DNA of 64,000 nucleotides from Brevundimonas fluminis (GTDB lineage Bacteria; Pseudomonadota; Alphaproteobacteria; Caulobacterales; Caulobacteraceae), in contig NZ_RQWJ01000002.1 in the NCBI RefSeq assembly GCF_003934285.1, positions 793,353 to 857,352 on the forward strand, given 5' to 3'. The notes beneath the pieces are model-generated. The model made no database searches. It was not told the origin of the DNA and saw only the letters and a list, made by a program, of their open reading frames with translations. The translations under genes were made by a program, and so were the position numbers. Below are positions 55,396 through 63,877 of the stretch, in pieces (position 1 is the first letter of the stretch; the number at the start of each line of letters is the position of its first letter).

Positions 55396-56841
55396 ATGAC
55401 CGACGCCCCGCTGGACCTCCATCACTGGATCGGCGGGAAGAAGGTCGCGGCCGATCGTCCGTCCGAACGGCGCAACCCGTCGGATCTCGACGAGGTGGTG
55501 GCCCGCCTGCCCGACGCCGGTCAGGCCGAGGTCGACGCCGCCGTCGCGGCCGCCCGCGCCGCGTTTCCAGGCTGGAGCGAAGCGTCGCCCGAAGTCCGCG
55601 CCGACGTGCTGGACCGCGCTGGGCAGCTGCTGTGGGATCGTCGCGAGGTCGTCGGCCGCCTGCTCTCGCGGGAGGAGGGCAAGACCCTCGCCGAAGGGAT
55701 CGCCGAAACCGGCCGCGCCGCCCGCATCCTGCGCTATTTCGCGGGAGAGGCCCTGCGCCTGCATGGTCAGGCTCTGGACAGCGTCCGCCCCGGCGTTTCC
55801 GTGCGGACCCGACGCCGCGCCGTCGGCGTGTTCGGCCTGATCACGCCGTGGAACTTTCCCATCGCCATTCCGGCGTGGAAGCTCGCGCCGGCGCTCGCCT
55901 TCGGCAACGCGGTGGTGATCAAGCCCGCCGGCCCGACCCCCGCGACCGCCGAGGCGCTGGTGGCCATCCTGCACGAGGCGGGCCTGCCCGACGGCGTGCT
56001 GAACCTCGTGATCGGTCGGGGTCGCGTGGGGCAGGCGTTGGTGGACGATCCCGACGTCGACGGCGTCAGCTTCACCGGCTCCCAGGGCGTGGGCGCGGGC
56101 GTCGCCGCCGGCTGCGCGGCGCGGCAGGCCCGCTGCCAGCTGGAGATGGGCGGCAAGAATCCGCTGGTCGTTCTGGACGACGCCGATCTGGACCGCGCCG
56201 TGACCGTGGCGCTGGACGGCGGCTTCTTCTCCACCGGCCAGCGCTGCACCGCCTCCTCGCGGCTGATCGTCCAGGACGGAATTCACGACCGCTTCGTCGC
56301 GGCGCTCGCTGAAAAGGCGGCCGCCCTGCGCGTCGGCAATGCCCTGGACCCGCAGACCCAGGTCGGGCCCGCCGCCACCGACGACCAGATGGAGACGGTC
56401 CACCGCTGGATCGACACGGCGCGGGACGAGGGCGGCCGCATCCTGTGCGGCGGCGATCGGCTGGACCTGTCGCCGCGCGGCTGGCACGTGCCGCCGACCC
56501 TCATCGTCGACACGGCCGCCGACATGAAGATCAACGCCAACGAAGTTTTCGGCCCCGTCGTCTCGGTGGTGCGCGTGAAGGACTATGAGGAGGCCTTCGC
56601 CGTCGCCGACGCGGGAGAGTTCGGCCTGTCGTCCGGCATCGTCACGCAGTCGCTGAAGCATGCGACCGACTTCCAGCGCCGCATCCGCGCCGGCATGACC
56701 ATGGTCAACCTGCCCACCGCGGGCGTCGACTACCACGTGCCCTTCGGCGGTACGAAGAAGTCCAGCTTCGGCCCGCGAGAGCAGGGCTTCGCCGCAGCCG
56801 ACTTCTACACCTGGACCCAGACGTCCTACGTCTTCGCCTGA
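55396..56841 (+). CDS. NAD(P)-dependent aldehyde dehydrogenase, KGSADH-like
   Basis: A 481-residue ALDH: substrate/NAD fold with PWNFPIAIPAWKLAPALAFG, VIKPAGPTPATAEALVAIL and NLVIGRGRVGQALVDDPDVD. Catalytic Glu is in QLEMGGKNPLVVL and the nucleophilic Cys in TGQRCTASSRLIV. The C terminus with HVPFGGTKKSSFGPREQGFA and AADFYTWTQTSYVF resembles alpha-ketoglutarate-semialdehyde (2,5-dioxovalerate) dehydrogenases more than succinate-semialdehyde ones. ATG 55396 is 61 bp after the peptidase stop. Confidence 0.92.
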   Translation: MTDAPLDLHHWIGGKKVAADRPSERRNPSDLDEVVARLPDAGQAEVDAAVAAARAAFPGWSEASPEVRADVLDRAGQLLWDRREVVGRLLSREEGKTLAEGIAETGRAARILRYFAGEALRLHGQALDSVRPGVSVRTRRRAVGVFGLITPWNFPIAIPAWKLAPALAFGNAVVIKPAGPTPATAEALVAILHEAGLPDGVLNLVIGRGRVGQALVDDPDVDGVSFTGSQGVGAGVAAGCAARQARCQLEMGGKNPLVVLDDADLDRAVTVALDGGFFSTGQRCTASSRLIVQDGIHDRFVAALAEKAAALRVGNALDPQTQVGPAATDDQMETVHRWIDTARDEGGRILCGGDRLDLSPRGWHVPPTLIVDTAADMKINANEVFGPVVSVVRVKDYEEAFAVADAGEFGLSSGIVTQSLKHATDFQRRIRAGMTMVNLPTAGVDYHVPFGGTKKSSFGPREQGFAAADFYTWTQTSYVFA

Positions 56842-56851
56842 CCCAAAGAAA

Positions 56852-56880
56852 AGCGGCCGGCCCCGGGGGGACCGGCCGCT
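56852..56880 (-). terminator. Terminator for the TonB receptor gene
   Basis: A 9-bp stem AGCGGCCGG / CCGGCCGCT around an 11-nt loop. Minus-strand RNA emerging from the hairpin would run into CTTTTCTTT, a good U-tract for the receptor gene, whose stop is at 56903-56905. Confidence 0.8.
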
Positions 56881-56902
56881 GAAGTCGTCGCTTCGTCCGG
56901 GA

Positions 56903-59575
56903 TCAGAAGCGGGTGGTCAGGCTGACGGAGCCGCTCTGGCCCAGGTCGTAGCCGTTGGCGACGATCCGGGTTCCGAGCTCCTGATATTCCAGGTACTCCT
57001 CGTCCAGCAGGTTCCGCAGCTCGATCGACAGGCCCATGTCGCGGCCCGCGTACTCGAAGTCCTTGCGGTAGACGAAGTCCAGCATGACGCCCGGCTCCTG
57101 GATCAGGTCCGGCTCGCCCGGCCGCCCGCGGGCCGACGACCGCTCCGACACCCAGGTGACCAGGAAGGTCGCCTGCGACCGGGCCGCATCGTCCTCCCAG
57201 CCGAACTGCAGGTTGGCCACATGCTCCGACTGGCCCTGCAGGCGGCTGCCGTCGATGATGTAGTCCGACGCCGGCCGCGACGCGCCCTGGGCCGACAGCG
57301 GGAAGACCAGGTCGCCGGCTTCGACCTGCACCTCGGACTGCGTCCAGGTGTAGTTGGCCTGAACCAGCCAGCGCTTGTCGGCGATGAAGCCCCAGCCCGC
57401 GTCCGGGAACTCGAAGTACTTCTTCCCGTCGACCTCGACGCCGTAGAGGATGGCCTTCGGCGCGTTCAGGTAGGTCTGCTGCAGCAGGTTGCCTTGCTCG
57501 TTGATGGACGATTCGATCGGGTTCTCGAGGTCCTTGTAGAAGACGCCGGCCGTGACGTACTCGCCGCGGTCGAAGTAGCGCTCGAGGCGCGCGTCCAGGT
57601 TCAGGATCTCGGTGTCGACCAGGTACGGGTTGCCGAAGAACAGGCGATCGTTGTCCGGGTCGAGGTACTGCTGCGGAGCCAGTTCGCGGAACTGCGGACG
57701 TCCGATGGTCTTCGACGCGCCCAGACGCAGCTGGGTGTCCTCCATGAAATTCCACGTCAGGGTCGCGGACGGCAGCCAGTAGGTGTTCTCCAGCGACGTC
57801 GGCTGGAACACCAGGGCTCCGCCGAACAGGTCGCGCGGCGTGACGAACTGGGTGGCGTCCTCGTAGCGGACCCCGGCCGAGACGTTGACCAGCGGCACGA
57901 CCTCGGCCTCGACCTGCACGTAGGCCGCGCGGGTCTCCAGCCCCGCCTCATAGGCGGCCGAGCCGCCCGACGGGGTGATCTCCTGCAGCTCCCACAGCAG
58001 CGGGCCGATGTTGAAGTCCGAAAACAGGTAGTCGACGCGGCTGTCCTGCACGTCCAGCGGGATGGAGCCCGCCGCGGCGTAGAAGCGGAAGTCGCGGCGT
58101 TCGGCGTCGCGGGTGTTGTCCATCCACGCCACGCCGGCGCGGACGGTCAGGTCGCGCGCGTCGGACAGCGGGGTGGTCCAGGCCAGGTCGGCGCCGGCGC
58201 TCAGGATCTCGTCCTCCAGCTCCGAGAAGCTGGTGGAGTTGCGATACTGCTCGCCGTCGTGGCGATAGACGCCGTCGACGCCGAGGCCGTAGCGGATCAC
58301 CTTCTCATAGGGGGAGTTGCGCGTGGTCAGGGCGTAGGCGCCTCGCCACGACAGTTCCAGCGCGCCGTCCATCAGGTCGTGCTCGCCGGCCAGCTGGGTG
58401 GAGAACAGGTCGCGCTCGAACCACTCGGTGAAGTCGTCGCGGACCTGGTTGCCGTTGACGCCCGGCGCGTCGAAGTCGACGCCGGCGCGCGTCCGGGCCT
58501 CCTTGGTCGTGCGTCGGACGTAGAGGTTGGTCCACTTCAGTTCGTGCGACTCGCCGATCCAGCTCAGGCCGCCGAGGAAGTTCAGACCGACGTCGTTCTC
58601 GGTCGACTGCACGTCGTAGTCGGTCTGGACGACCAGGGCGCCGGCGTCGAGGCGACCCGACTGCTGGATCGCGGTGCGGGTGCGCCAGTCGTTGTCGTAG
58701 CTGGCAACGAAGATCGCGCCCAGATCGCCCCCGCCGACCGTCCAGGTCCGGCCGCCCGAAAGCTCCAAGCCGAGGTTCGGCTGCATGTAGTCCTGCGTCT
58801 GCAGCAGGTTCAGCGGCGCGTTGACGAAGTCACGGCCGATCGCCTGCAGTTCGGCGCCGGTGAAGTTCGGGCCGGCGGCGACGCGGTTGCCCGTCGCGAT
58901 CGCCTCGCGCAGCAGGCCCGGCACGTCGCGGGTGCCGTCGTCGAAGCCGGTGAAATCGGTGCGCGATCCGTAGTAGATCAGCCCTTCCTTGCCCGTGGTC
59001 TCCAGATTGCCGCCCACCGAGACCTGCAGGTTCAGGAACGGCTCGCGCGGCGCGCCGACGGTGCGCAGGTCGATCACCCCGCCGCCGAACTCGCCGGGAT
59101 AGTTGGCCGAATAGGTCTTCTGCACCGTGACGCCTTCCAGCACGGAGGCCGGGAAGAGGTCCAGCGGCACGACGCGTTGCAGCGGCTCGGGGCTGGGCAG
59201 CGGCGAACCGTTGAGCAGCGCCGAGGAGTAGCGTTCGCCAAGGCCGCGCACGTAGACGAAGCGGCCCTCGACGATCGACAGGCCCGTGACGCGGGTCAGC
59301 GCCTGGGCGGCGTTGTCGTCGCCGGTGCGCTCCAGGTCCTCTTCGGTCAGGAAGGCCGCGACCTCCGAGGTCTCGCGCAGGGGCTCGGGGATGTAGCGGC
59401 CCAGAACGACGATCTCGTCGACCTGGGTCTCGGGATCCTGTTCGGGATCCTGCGAGGCGACGACGGGGTCGGTCGGCGGGGTCTGGGCGAACGCCAGGCC
59501 AGGCGCGGTCAGCGCGGTGCCGGCGAGCAGGAGTGCGCCCCAATTCCTGGAAAGCGTCTTGGAAAGCGTCTTCAT
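56903..59575 (-). CDS. TonB-dependent outer-membrane receptor
   Basis: An 890-residue TBDR. It has a signal peptide (WGALLLAGTALTAPGLAF ending AQ), an acidic spacer, a TonB-box-like DEIVVLGR, a plug domain (AAFLTEEDLERTGDDNAAQA, FVYVRGLGERYSSALLNG, LDLFPASVLEGVTVQKTYSA with GEFGGGVIDLRT) and a 22-strand barrel ending SGSVSLTTRF with the C-terminal Phe. The substrate is unknown. It is downstream of the Gly-linker lipoprotein gene, an operon-like arrangement. Confidence 0.94.
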   Translation of the reverse strand: MKTLSKTLSRNWGALLLAGTALTAPGLAFAQTPPTDPVVASQDPEQDPETQVDEIVVLGRYIPEPLRETSEVAAFLTEEDLERTGDDNAAQALTRVTGLSIVEGRFVYVRGLGERYSSALLNGSPLPSPEPLQRVVPLDLFPASVLEGVTVQKTYSANYPGEFGGGVIDLRTVGAPREPFLNLQVSVGGNLETTGKEGLIYYGSRTDFTGFDDGTRDVPGLLREAIATGNRVAAGPNFTGAELQAIGRDFVNAPLNLLQTQDYMQPNLGLELSGGRTWTVGGGDLGAIFVASYDNDWRTRTAIQQSGRLDAGALVVQTDYDVQSTENDVGLNFLGGLSWIGESHELKWTNLYVRRTTKEARTRAGVDFDAPGVNGNQVRDDFTEWFERDLFSTQLAGEHDLMDGALELSWRGAYALTTRNSPYEKVIRYGLGVDGVYRHDGEQYRNSTSFSELEDEILSAGADLAWTTPLSDARDLTVRAGVAWMDNTRDAERRDFRFYAAAGSIPLDVQDSRVDYLFSDFNIGPLLWELQEITPSGGSAAYEAGLETRAAYVQVEAEVVPLVNVSAGVRYEDATQFVTPRDLFGGALVFQPTSLENTYWLPSATLTWNFMEDTQLRLGASKTIGRPQFRELAPQQYLDPDNDRLFFGNPYLVDTEILNLDARLERYFDRGEYVTAGVFYKDLENPIESSINEQGNLLQQTYLNAPKAILYGVEVDGKKYFEFPDAGWGFIADKRWLVQANYTWTQSEVQVEAGDLVFPLSAQGASRPASDYIIDGSRLQGQSEHVANLQFGWEDDAARSQATFLVTWVSERSSARGRPGEPDLIQEPGVMLDFVYRKDFEYAGRDMGLSIELRNLLDEEYLEYQELGTRIVANGYDLGQSGSVSLTTRF

Positions 59576-59618
59576 GATCGGCGCCTTGGTCCTATGGGTT
59601 CGACGTGGAACGACATGA

Positions 59619-59644
59619 GGGGCGGCCGCGGGTGCGGCCGCCCC
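59619..59644 (-). other. GC-rich hairpin between lipoprotein and TonB receptor genes
   Basis: An 11-bp perfect stem GGGGCGGCCGC / GCGGCCGCCCC with a 4-nt loop in the 83-bp spacer downstream of the lipoprotein stop. No U-run follows, so it is probably an mRNA-processing, stability or partial attenuation hairpin that could set the ratio of lipoprotein to receptor. Confidence 0.5.
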
Positions 59645-59658
59645 CCGGGGGCGCGGGA

Positions 59659-61098
59659 TCAGCAGGTGGAGCCGGCGGCGATGCCGCAGGACCAGCCGGC
59701 GTACCAGGTGTCGGCGCTGTCGCGGACGGCCCCGACGTAGGTCGTGTTGACGAAGAACGGGTTCAGACCGGCGACCGGGGTCGGGGTCCGGCCGGTCTCG
59801 TTCGCGCCGTTGACCACGCCGTTCAGGGTCGAGGCGCCCGAGCCGTTGTTGGCGCCCGTGGCGAAGATGCCCGCGGTCGCGGCGTCCTGGTTGCCGTCGA
59901 CGCGGAAGGTCGTCGCGCAGCTCAGATAGACCGAGTTGAACGTCGGCCCGTTCGTCACGGTGGCGGCGTCGTCGATGTCGAAGCAGGTGCCGGGCCCGGT
60001 GATCACCGAGTTGTACAGCTGCATGGCGTGACCGGTGTTCAGCAGCACGCCGTCGCCGCCGCCCGCGCGGCCGATGGCCGTGACGTTCGAGATGATCGGA
60101 CGGGTGAACAGGGCCTGGTTGCCGGCCGACGACGATTCGAACATGCGGTCGCCGCCGTTGGCGCGCTGGCGAACGATCATGAACTGGACGTTGCCGCGAT
60201 AGCCGGTGTCGGTGTCGAAGCTGTCGTCGTCGTTCCCGGTCAGAACCACGTACTTCAGGTTCACCGTGCCGCCGAACGGCTCGATGCCGTCGTCCGACGA
60301 GTTGTGGACCTGGATGTATTCCACGACCGTGCCGGAGCCGACGCCGGCCATGGTGATGCCGTTCAGCTCATTGCCCGGCAGGATCTGGAAGCCGGAGTGC
60401 TGCAGACGCATGTAGCGCAGACGGCCCGAGCTGTCGGAGGCGGTGTTGCCGCCGTAGAAGGCGTTGGTGCCCTCGACCTGGGCTTCACAGGCGATGTTCG
60501 GCGGGGTCACGCCGGCCGGGCAGGCGGCGATTGGCGCGCGGCCCAGAATGACCAGACCGCCCCACTGACCGATCGAGTCCTCGTTGGTCGTGCCTTCGAT
60601 CGACTGGCGGCTGGTGAAGATGACCGGGCTGGTCGAGGTGCCCTCGGCGAAGATCTGCGAGCCGCGGTTGACGACGATGTAGTCCAGACCGCCCGAGCCG
60701 AAGACGCGGACGCCCGGCTCGACGGTCAGGATGCCCTGCTGGGCGCCGGCGATCGGGGCGGCCGGGTTCGCGCCGCGGTCCTGACCGACGTCGGTGCGTC
60801 CCGAAACCGAGTAGATCACGCCGGTGGTGTTCGACAGGACCAGGTTGCCGACGATCAGCGCCGGCAGCTGGCAGTTGCGCAGGACCGCGCCGCCCGCGGC
60901 CGTGATGGTGCCGACGTTCGAGGTGCCGGTCGGGCAGCTGGCCGGGGTCGTGCCGCCGCCGCCCCCGCCGCCGCCGCCGGTGCCGCCGCCGGTGCCGCCG
61001 CCGAAGTTGCCCTCGCCGGGGGAAGCCACTTCGGCCGAACCGCAGGCGGCCAGGGCCAGGGCGGCCGCGCCGGCCATCAGGATCTTGGTGAAACGCAT
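59659..61098 (-). CDS. Gly-linker surface-type lipoprotein with beta-helix-like domain (ElpS-like?)
   Basis: A 479-residue predicted lipoprotein: leader MRFTKILMAGAAALALAAC with lipobox LAAC, an acidic/Gly-rich linker (GNFGGGTGGGTGGGGGGGGG), then a large beta-strand-rich domain with repeated short motifs (VVNRGSQIFAEGTSTSPVIF, LRYMRLQHSGFQILPGN, VVEYIQVHNSSDDGIEPFGG, VNLKYVVLTGNDDDSFDTDT, FMIVRQRANGGDRMFESSSA). In Caulobacter a phosphate-starvation lipoprotein, ElpS, secreted through the type II system has this general design; the identification here is tentative. A GAGGGG lies 9 nt upstream. It precedes the TonB receptor. Confidence 0.85.
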   Translation of the reverse strand: MRFTKILMAGAAALALAACGSAEVASPGEGNFGGGTGGGTGGGGGGGGGTTPASCPTGTSNVGTITAAGGAVLRNCQLPALIVGNLVLSNTTGVIYSVSGRTDVGQDRGANPAAPIAGAQQGILTVEPGVRVFGSGGLDYIVVNRGSQIFAEGTSTSPVIFTSRQSIEGTTNEDSIGQWGGLVILGRAPIAACPAGVTPPNIACEAQVEGTNAFYGGNTASDSSGRLRYMRLQHSGFQILPGNELNGITMAGVGSGTVVEYIQVHNSSDDGIEPFGGTVNLKYVVLTGNDDDSFDTDTGYRGNVQFMIVRQRANGGDRMFESSSAGNQALFTRPIISNVTAIGRAGGGDGVLLNTGHAMQLYNSVITGPGTCFDIDDAATVTNGPTFNSVYLSCATTFRVDGNQDAATAGIFATGANNGSGASTLNGVVNGANETGRTPTPVAGLNPFFVNTTYVGAVRDSADTWYAGWSCGIAAGSTC

Positions 61099-61285
61099 CG
61101 TCGGTAACCCCTCGGAATGAATGAGCGGGTCACCCGTGCATCGTCTCGCCCAGCAACCCCGGGACGCTCGATTAGTGCGGCTTTGCGATGTGAGCGTGAC
61201 GTTTATGTAATGCAGTGTGTAGATCGATCCGGAGTCAGACGTATCGTCACATTCGACTGAGCGAATACTTGAGACGGTGTTATGA

Positions 61286-62077
61286 CTATCGGTCCGTCGT
61301 CGGAGCAAGCGTCGCCGTCAGAACCTGCCCGCCGCGCCGGTAGCGAACCTCGAGGGCTCGGCCCGACGAAAGCGTCTCGCCCAACTCCGCGACCCGCTCC
61401 TCGCTGGTGAGCGGCTCGCCGCCAACGCTCAGAATGACGTCGCCCTCTCGCAGGCCCAGGCCGCTCAGGGCGCCGCCCGCCGCGCCGCGCCGCCAGACGA
61501 AGCCCTCCACCACGCCGTCGCGCAGCTGCGGCCGCAGGGCGGCGGCGTACACGTCCTGTTGCGGCGCGCTCCGCCCCATGGTCGCGGCGACCTGGGCGGC
61601 TTCGGCGTCCAGCGCGGCCGCGCCCGGCGGCGCCGGCGGCGGAGGGGGAGCGGCGCTGAACTCCAGCCGGATCTCGCGGCCCCCGTCGACCAGCACCACG
61701 TGGTCCGTTCCGACGGCCCGCAGCTCCGGCGCCCCCCGCACCCCCTCGCCGCGCGTGAGCACGATCTGCACGCCGTCCGGCCGTTGCAGGATCGCCGAGG
61801 CGTCGGCCCCGGTCCGCGTGCCCATCAGTCTCCACGCGCTCAGCCCGCTCTCCTCGGCCAGTCCGGGCGGCGCCGTGCCCGCGCGGTGAAAGGCGTCGAA
61901 ACGGGCGAAGACGCCGGCGTCGGCAGCCTGAACCTTTCCCGGAACCTCCGCCTCGACGCGTTGGGAGGCCAGCCGCCAGCCGCCGCCGACCGCGATCACG
62001 ACCAGGACGGCGGCGAGCGCGATCTCCGTCCGGTTCGCTGAGGTCAGGCGGGGAAGGGCGGACGGACCGTTCGTCAT
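61286..62077 (-). CDS. GspC-like type II secretion inner-membrane protein with PDZ domain
   Basis: A 263-residue bitopic protein: short cytoplasmic N terminus, one transmembrane helix (TEIALAAVLVVIAVGGGWRL), a periplasmic HR-like domain (about residues 60-140, LSAWRLMGTRTGADASAILQ) and a C-terminal PDZ domain (LSGLGLREGDVILSVGGEPL). This is the architecture of GspC. No other gsp genes (D-N) lie in the window. It is followed on the minus strand by the lipoprotein and TonB receptor genes, a possible export and uptake cassette. Confidence 0.85.
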   Translation of the reverse strand: MTNGPSALPRLTSANRTEIALAAVLVVIAVGGGWRLASQRVEAEVPGKVQAADAGVFARFDAFHRAGTAPPGLAEESGLSAWRLMGTRTGADASAILQRPDGVQIVLTRGEGVRGAPELRAVGTDHVVLVDGGREIRLEFSAAPPPPPAPPGAAALDAEAAQVAATMGRSAPQQDVYAAALRPQLRDGVVEGFVWRRGAAGGALSGLGLREGDVILSVGGEPLTSEERVAELGETLSSGRALEVRYRRGGQVLTATLAPTTDR

Positions 62078-62118
62078 GGCCGCGACATATCCCCCGTTTG
62101 TGACGTTCGCCGCACGTC

Positions 62119-63708
62119 TCAGGCGGGCGCCAGAATCCGGCCGGCCAGCGGCGCCAACCGCCGCGGGTCGCCGCCGCCCACCGACTCGACCACGACCCAG
62201 CCTTCCGGCGCCGGCCAGTCGCGCGCCTCGAAACCCAGGTTGAAGGCGCAGAGCCGGCGCTCGTCGTTCAGCGACCGCTCGAACACCAGCAGGTCCTTGT
62301 CCGACAGCAGGACCCTCATCTCGCCCGTGCGCAGGCAGGCCGTGTCCCGCCGCAGGGCGACCAGGCGCCGCGTCGCCGCCAGCATCGACGCCGCATCGGC
62401 GGTCTGGCGATCCACCGCGAGCTCCGGGTGGCGGGCGTCGACCGGCAGCCACGGCTCCCTCGTCGAGAATCCTGCGAACGGCGCGTCGGCGCGCCACGGC
62501 ATCGGCGTTCGCGCCCCGTCGCGGCCCAGGGTCTGGGGCCAATTGGCGATCGCCTCGGGATCGACCAGCCGCTCGAACGGCACCTCCCCCTGCGGCAGGC
62601 CCAGCTCCTCCCCCTGATAGACGATGGCCGTGCCGCGCAGGCACATCAGCAGCAGCATCGAGACTTCGGCCAAGGCCCGCACGTCCCGGCCGTGCGCCCA
62701 CCGCGACGCGGCCCGCGGGGCGTCGTGGTTGGAGAAGGTCCAGCTGGGCCAACCCTGTCCCTCGCGCCCGTCCCAGGCCTCCGCCGCCGTCCGGACCAGG
62801 GGCGGCGTCAGGGCTTCGGCGTACAGGTAGTTGAAGCCGTAGGCGCTGCTCAGACGGTCGGTCCCCTCGGTGAAGGCCTGCATCTCGGCCTCCGCGCCCT
62901 CGCCCGGAATCTCGGCGACGGTGAACCGCCCCGGGTACTGGTCCGTCAGCGCCCGGATGCGCTTCATGAAGTCGATCAGTCCGGGCTGCGACTGGTTGTG
63001 CAGATGCAGCTGGAAATCGAACGGCCGCGTCCGCCTGCCCCCCGGCGGGGCCGGCGGATTGTCGGTCAGGGCGGGGTCGTGCATGCCGAAATTGATGGCG
63101 TCGAGCCGGAATCCGTCCACGCCCCGTTCCAGCCAGAACCGGGCCACGTCCAGGAGGGCGTCCTGCACTTCCGGCAGATGGGTGTTCAGCTGCGGCTGCT
63201 CCGGCAGGAAGTTGTGCATCCAGTACTGGCCGCGCCGCGCGTCCCAGGTCCAGGCCGGTCCGCCGAACACCGACTGCCAGTTCGACGGCGGCGACCCGTC
63301 CGGCTTCGCGTCCGCCCAGACGTACCAGTCGGCTTTGGGGTTCTCCCGCGACCGGCGGCTCTCCGCGAACCACGCATGCCGGTCCGACGTGTGGGCGAAG
63401 ACCAGATCGGTGACGACCTTGAGCCCCAGCCCGTGCGCCTTCGTCACCAGCCGGTCGAAGTCGTCCATCGTCCCGAACGTCGGATCGACCGCGCGATAGT
63501 CGGCCACGTCGTAGCCGAAGTCCTTCATCGGCGAGGCGTAGAAGGGGGACAGCCAGACCGCGTCCACGCCCAGCGCCGCCACATGGTCCAGGTGGGCGAT
63601 CACGCCCGGCAGGTCCCCGACCCCGTCGCCGTCGGTGTCGGCGAAGCTGCGCGGATAGATCTGGTAGATCACCGCGCCGCGCCACCAGTCCTGATCGATT
63701 CCGGTCAT
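62119..63708 (-). CDS. GH13 alpha-glucosidase
   Basis: A 529-residue glycoside hydrolase of the oligo-1,6-glucosidase/alpha-glucosidase group. It has the N-terminal DWWRGAVIYQIYPRSFADTD, region II GVDGFRLDAINFGM (nucleophile Asp), the acid-base Glu in FTVAEIPGEG and the transition-state Asp in FSNHDAPRAAS. No signal peptide is present, so it acts in the cytoplasm on imported malto- or isomalto-oligosaccharides. It is divergent from a sugar MFS transporter and lies upstream of the gspC-lipoprotein-receptor genes, 41 bp before gspC. Confidence 0.93.
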   Translation of the reverse strand: MTGIDQDWWRGAVIYQIYPRSFADTDGDGVGDLPGVIAHLDHVAALGVDAVWLSPFYASPMKDFGYDVADYRAVDPTFGTMDDFDRLVTKAHGLGLKVVTDLVFAHTSDRHAWFAESRRSRENPKADWYVWADAKPDGSPPSNWQSVFGGPAWTWDARRGQYWMHNFLPEQPQLNTHLPEVQDALLDVARFWLERGVDGFRLDAINFGMHDPALTDNPPAPPGGRRTRPFDFQLHLHNQSQPGLIDFMKRIRALTDQYPGRFTVAEIPGEGAEAEMQAFTEGTDRLSSAYGFNYLYAEALTPPLVRTAAEAWDGREGQGWPSWTFSNHDAPRAASRWAHGRDVRALAEVSMLLLMCLRGTAIVYQGEELGLPQGEVPFERLVDPEAIANWPQTLGRDGARTPMPWRADAPFAGFSTREPWLPVDARHPELAVDRQTADAASMLAATRRLVALRRDTACLRTGEMRVLLSDKDLLVFERSLNDERRLCAFNLGFEARDWPAPEGWVVVESVGGGDPRRLAPLAGRILAPA

Positions 63709-63877
63709 GGGTTCTCCGCTGCGGTCGTCCTTCGTCGGACATCCCGCCGGGGCGGTAAAGCGTCAGGCCACTTTTGGTTACGGCCCGGCGAAACGCGCTG
63801 GACCGCGACCCGCGCGCGTGGAACTCAGGATTCACAGGGAGCGGAGCGTGCACGTCGCCTTCGCCGAGGGAGCCGAC
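63709..63877. other. Divergent promoter region, alpha-glucosidase / sugar transporter
   Basis: A 169-bp region with no ORF. It has a modest AT-rich patch (near 63750-63790, GGTTACGG and neighbours). I found no clear palindromic LacI-type operator. Confidence 0.35.

Noticed and set aside
50892..55397. 1501-codon open frame on the minus strand opposite the M16 peptidase and amt
   Set aside because: It overlaps genes with unambiguous domains in other frames and encodes no recognisable protein; antisense shadow.
60950..61020. CRISPR-like or tandem repeat array
   Set aside because: It is a simple trinucleotide run coding for glycine within the lipoprotein, not spaced repeats; no CRISPR array is present in the window.
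61190..61265. Pho-box-like hexamers (TTACATAAA, CGTCACG) upstream of the lipoprotein gene
   Set aside because: Half-sites are about 9 bp apart rather than the 11-bp spacing of Pho boxes, and matches are partial. The region is AT-richer and likely a promoter, but PhoB control cannot be claimed.
63709..63877. LacI-family operator between the alpha-glucosidase and transporter genes
   Set aside because: No palindrome of suitable form stands out above the background of GC-rich sequence.
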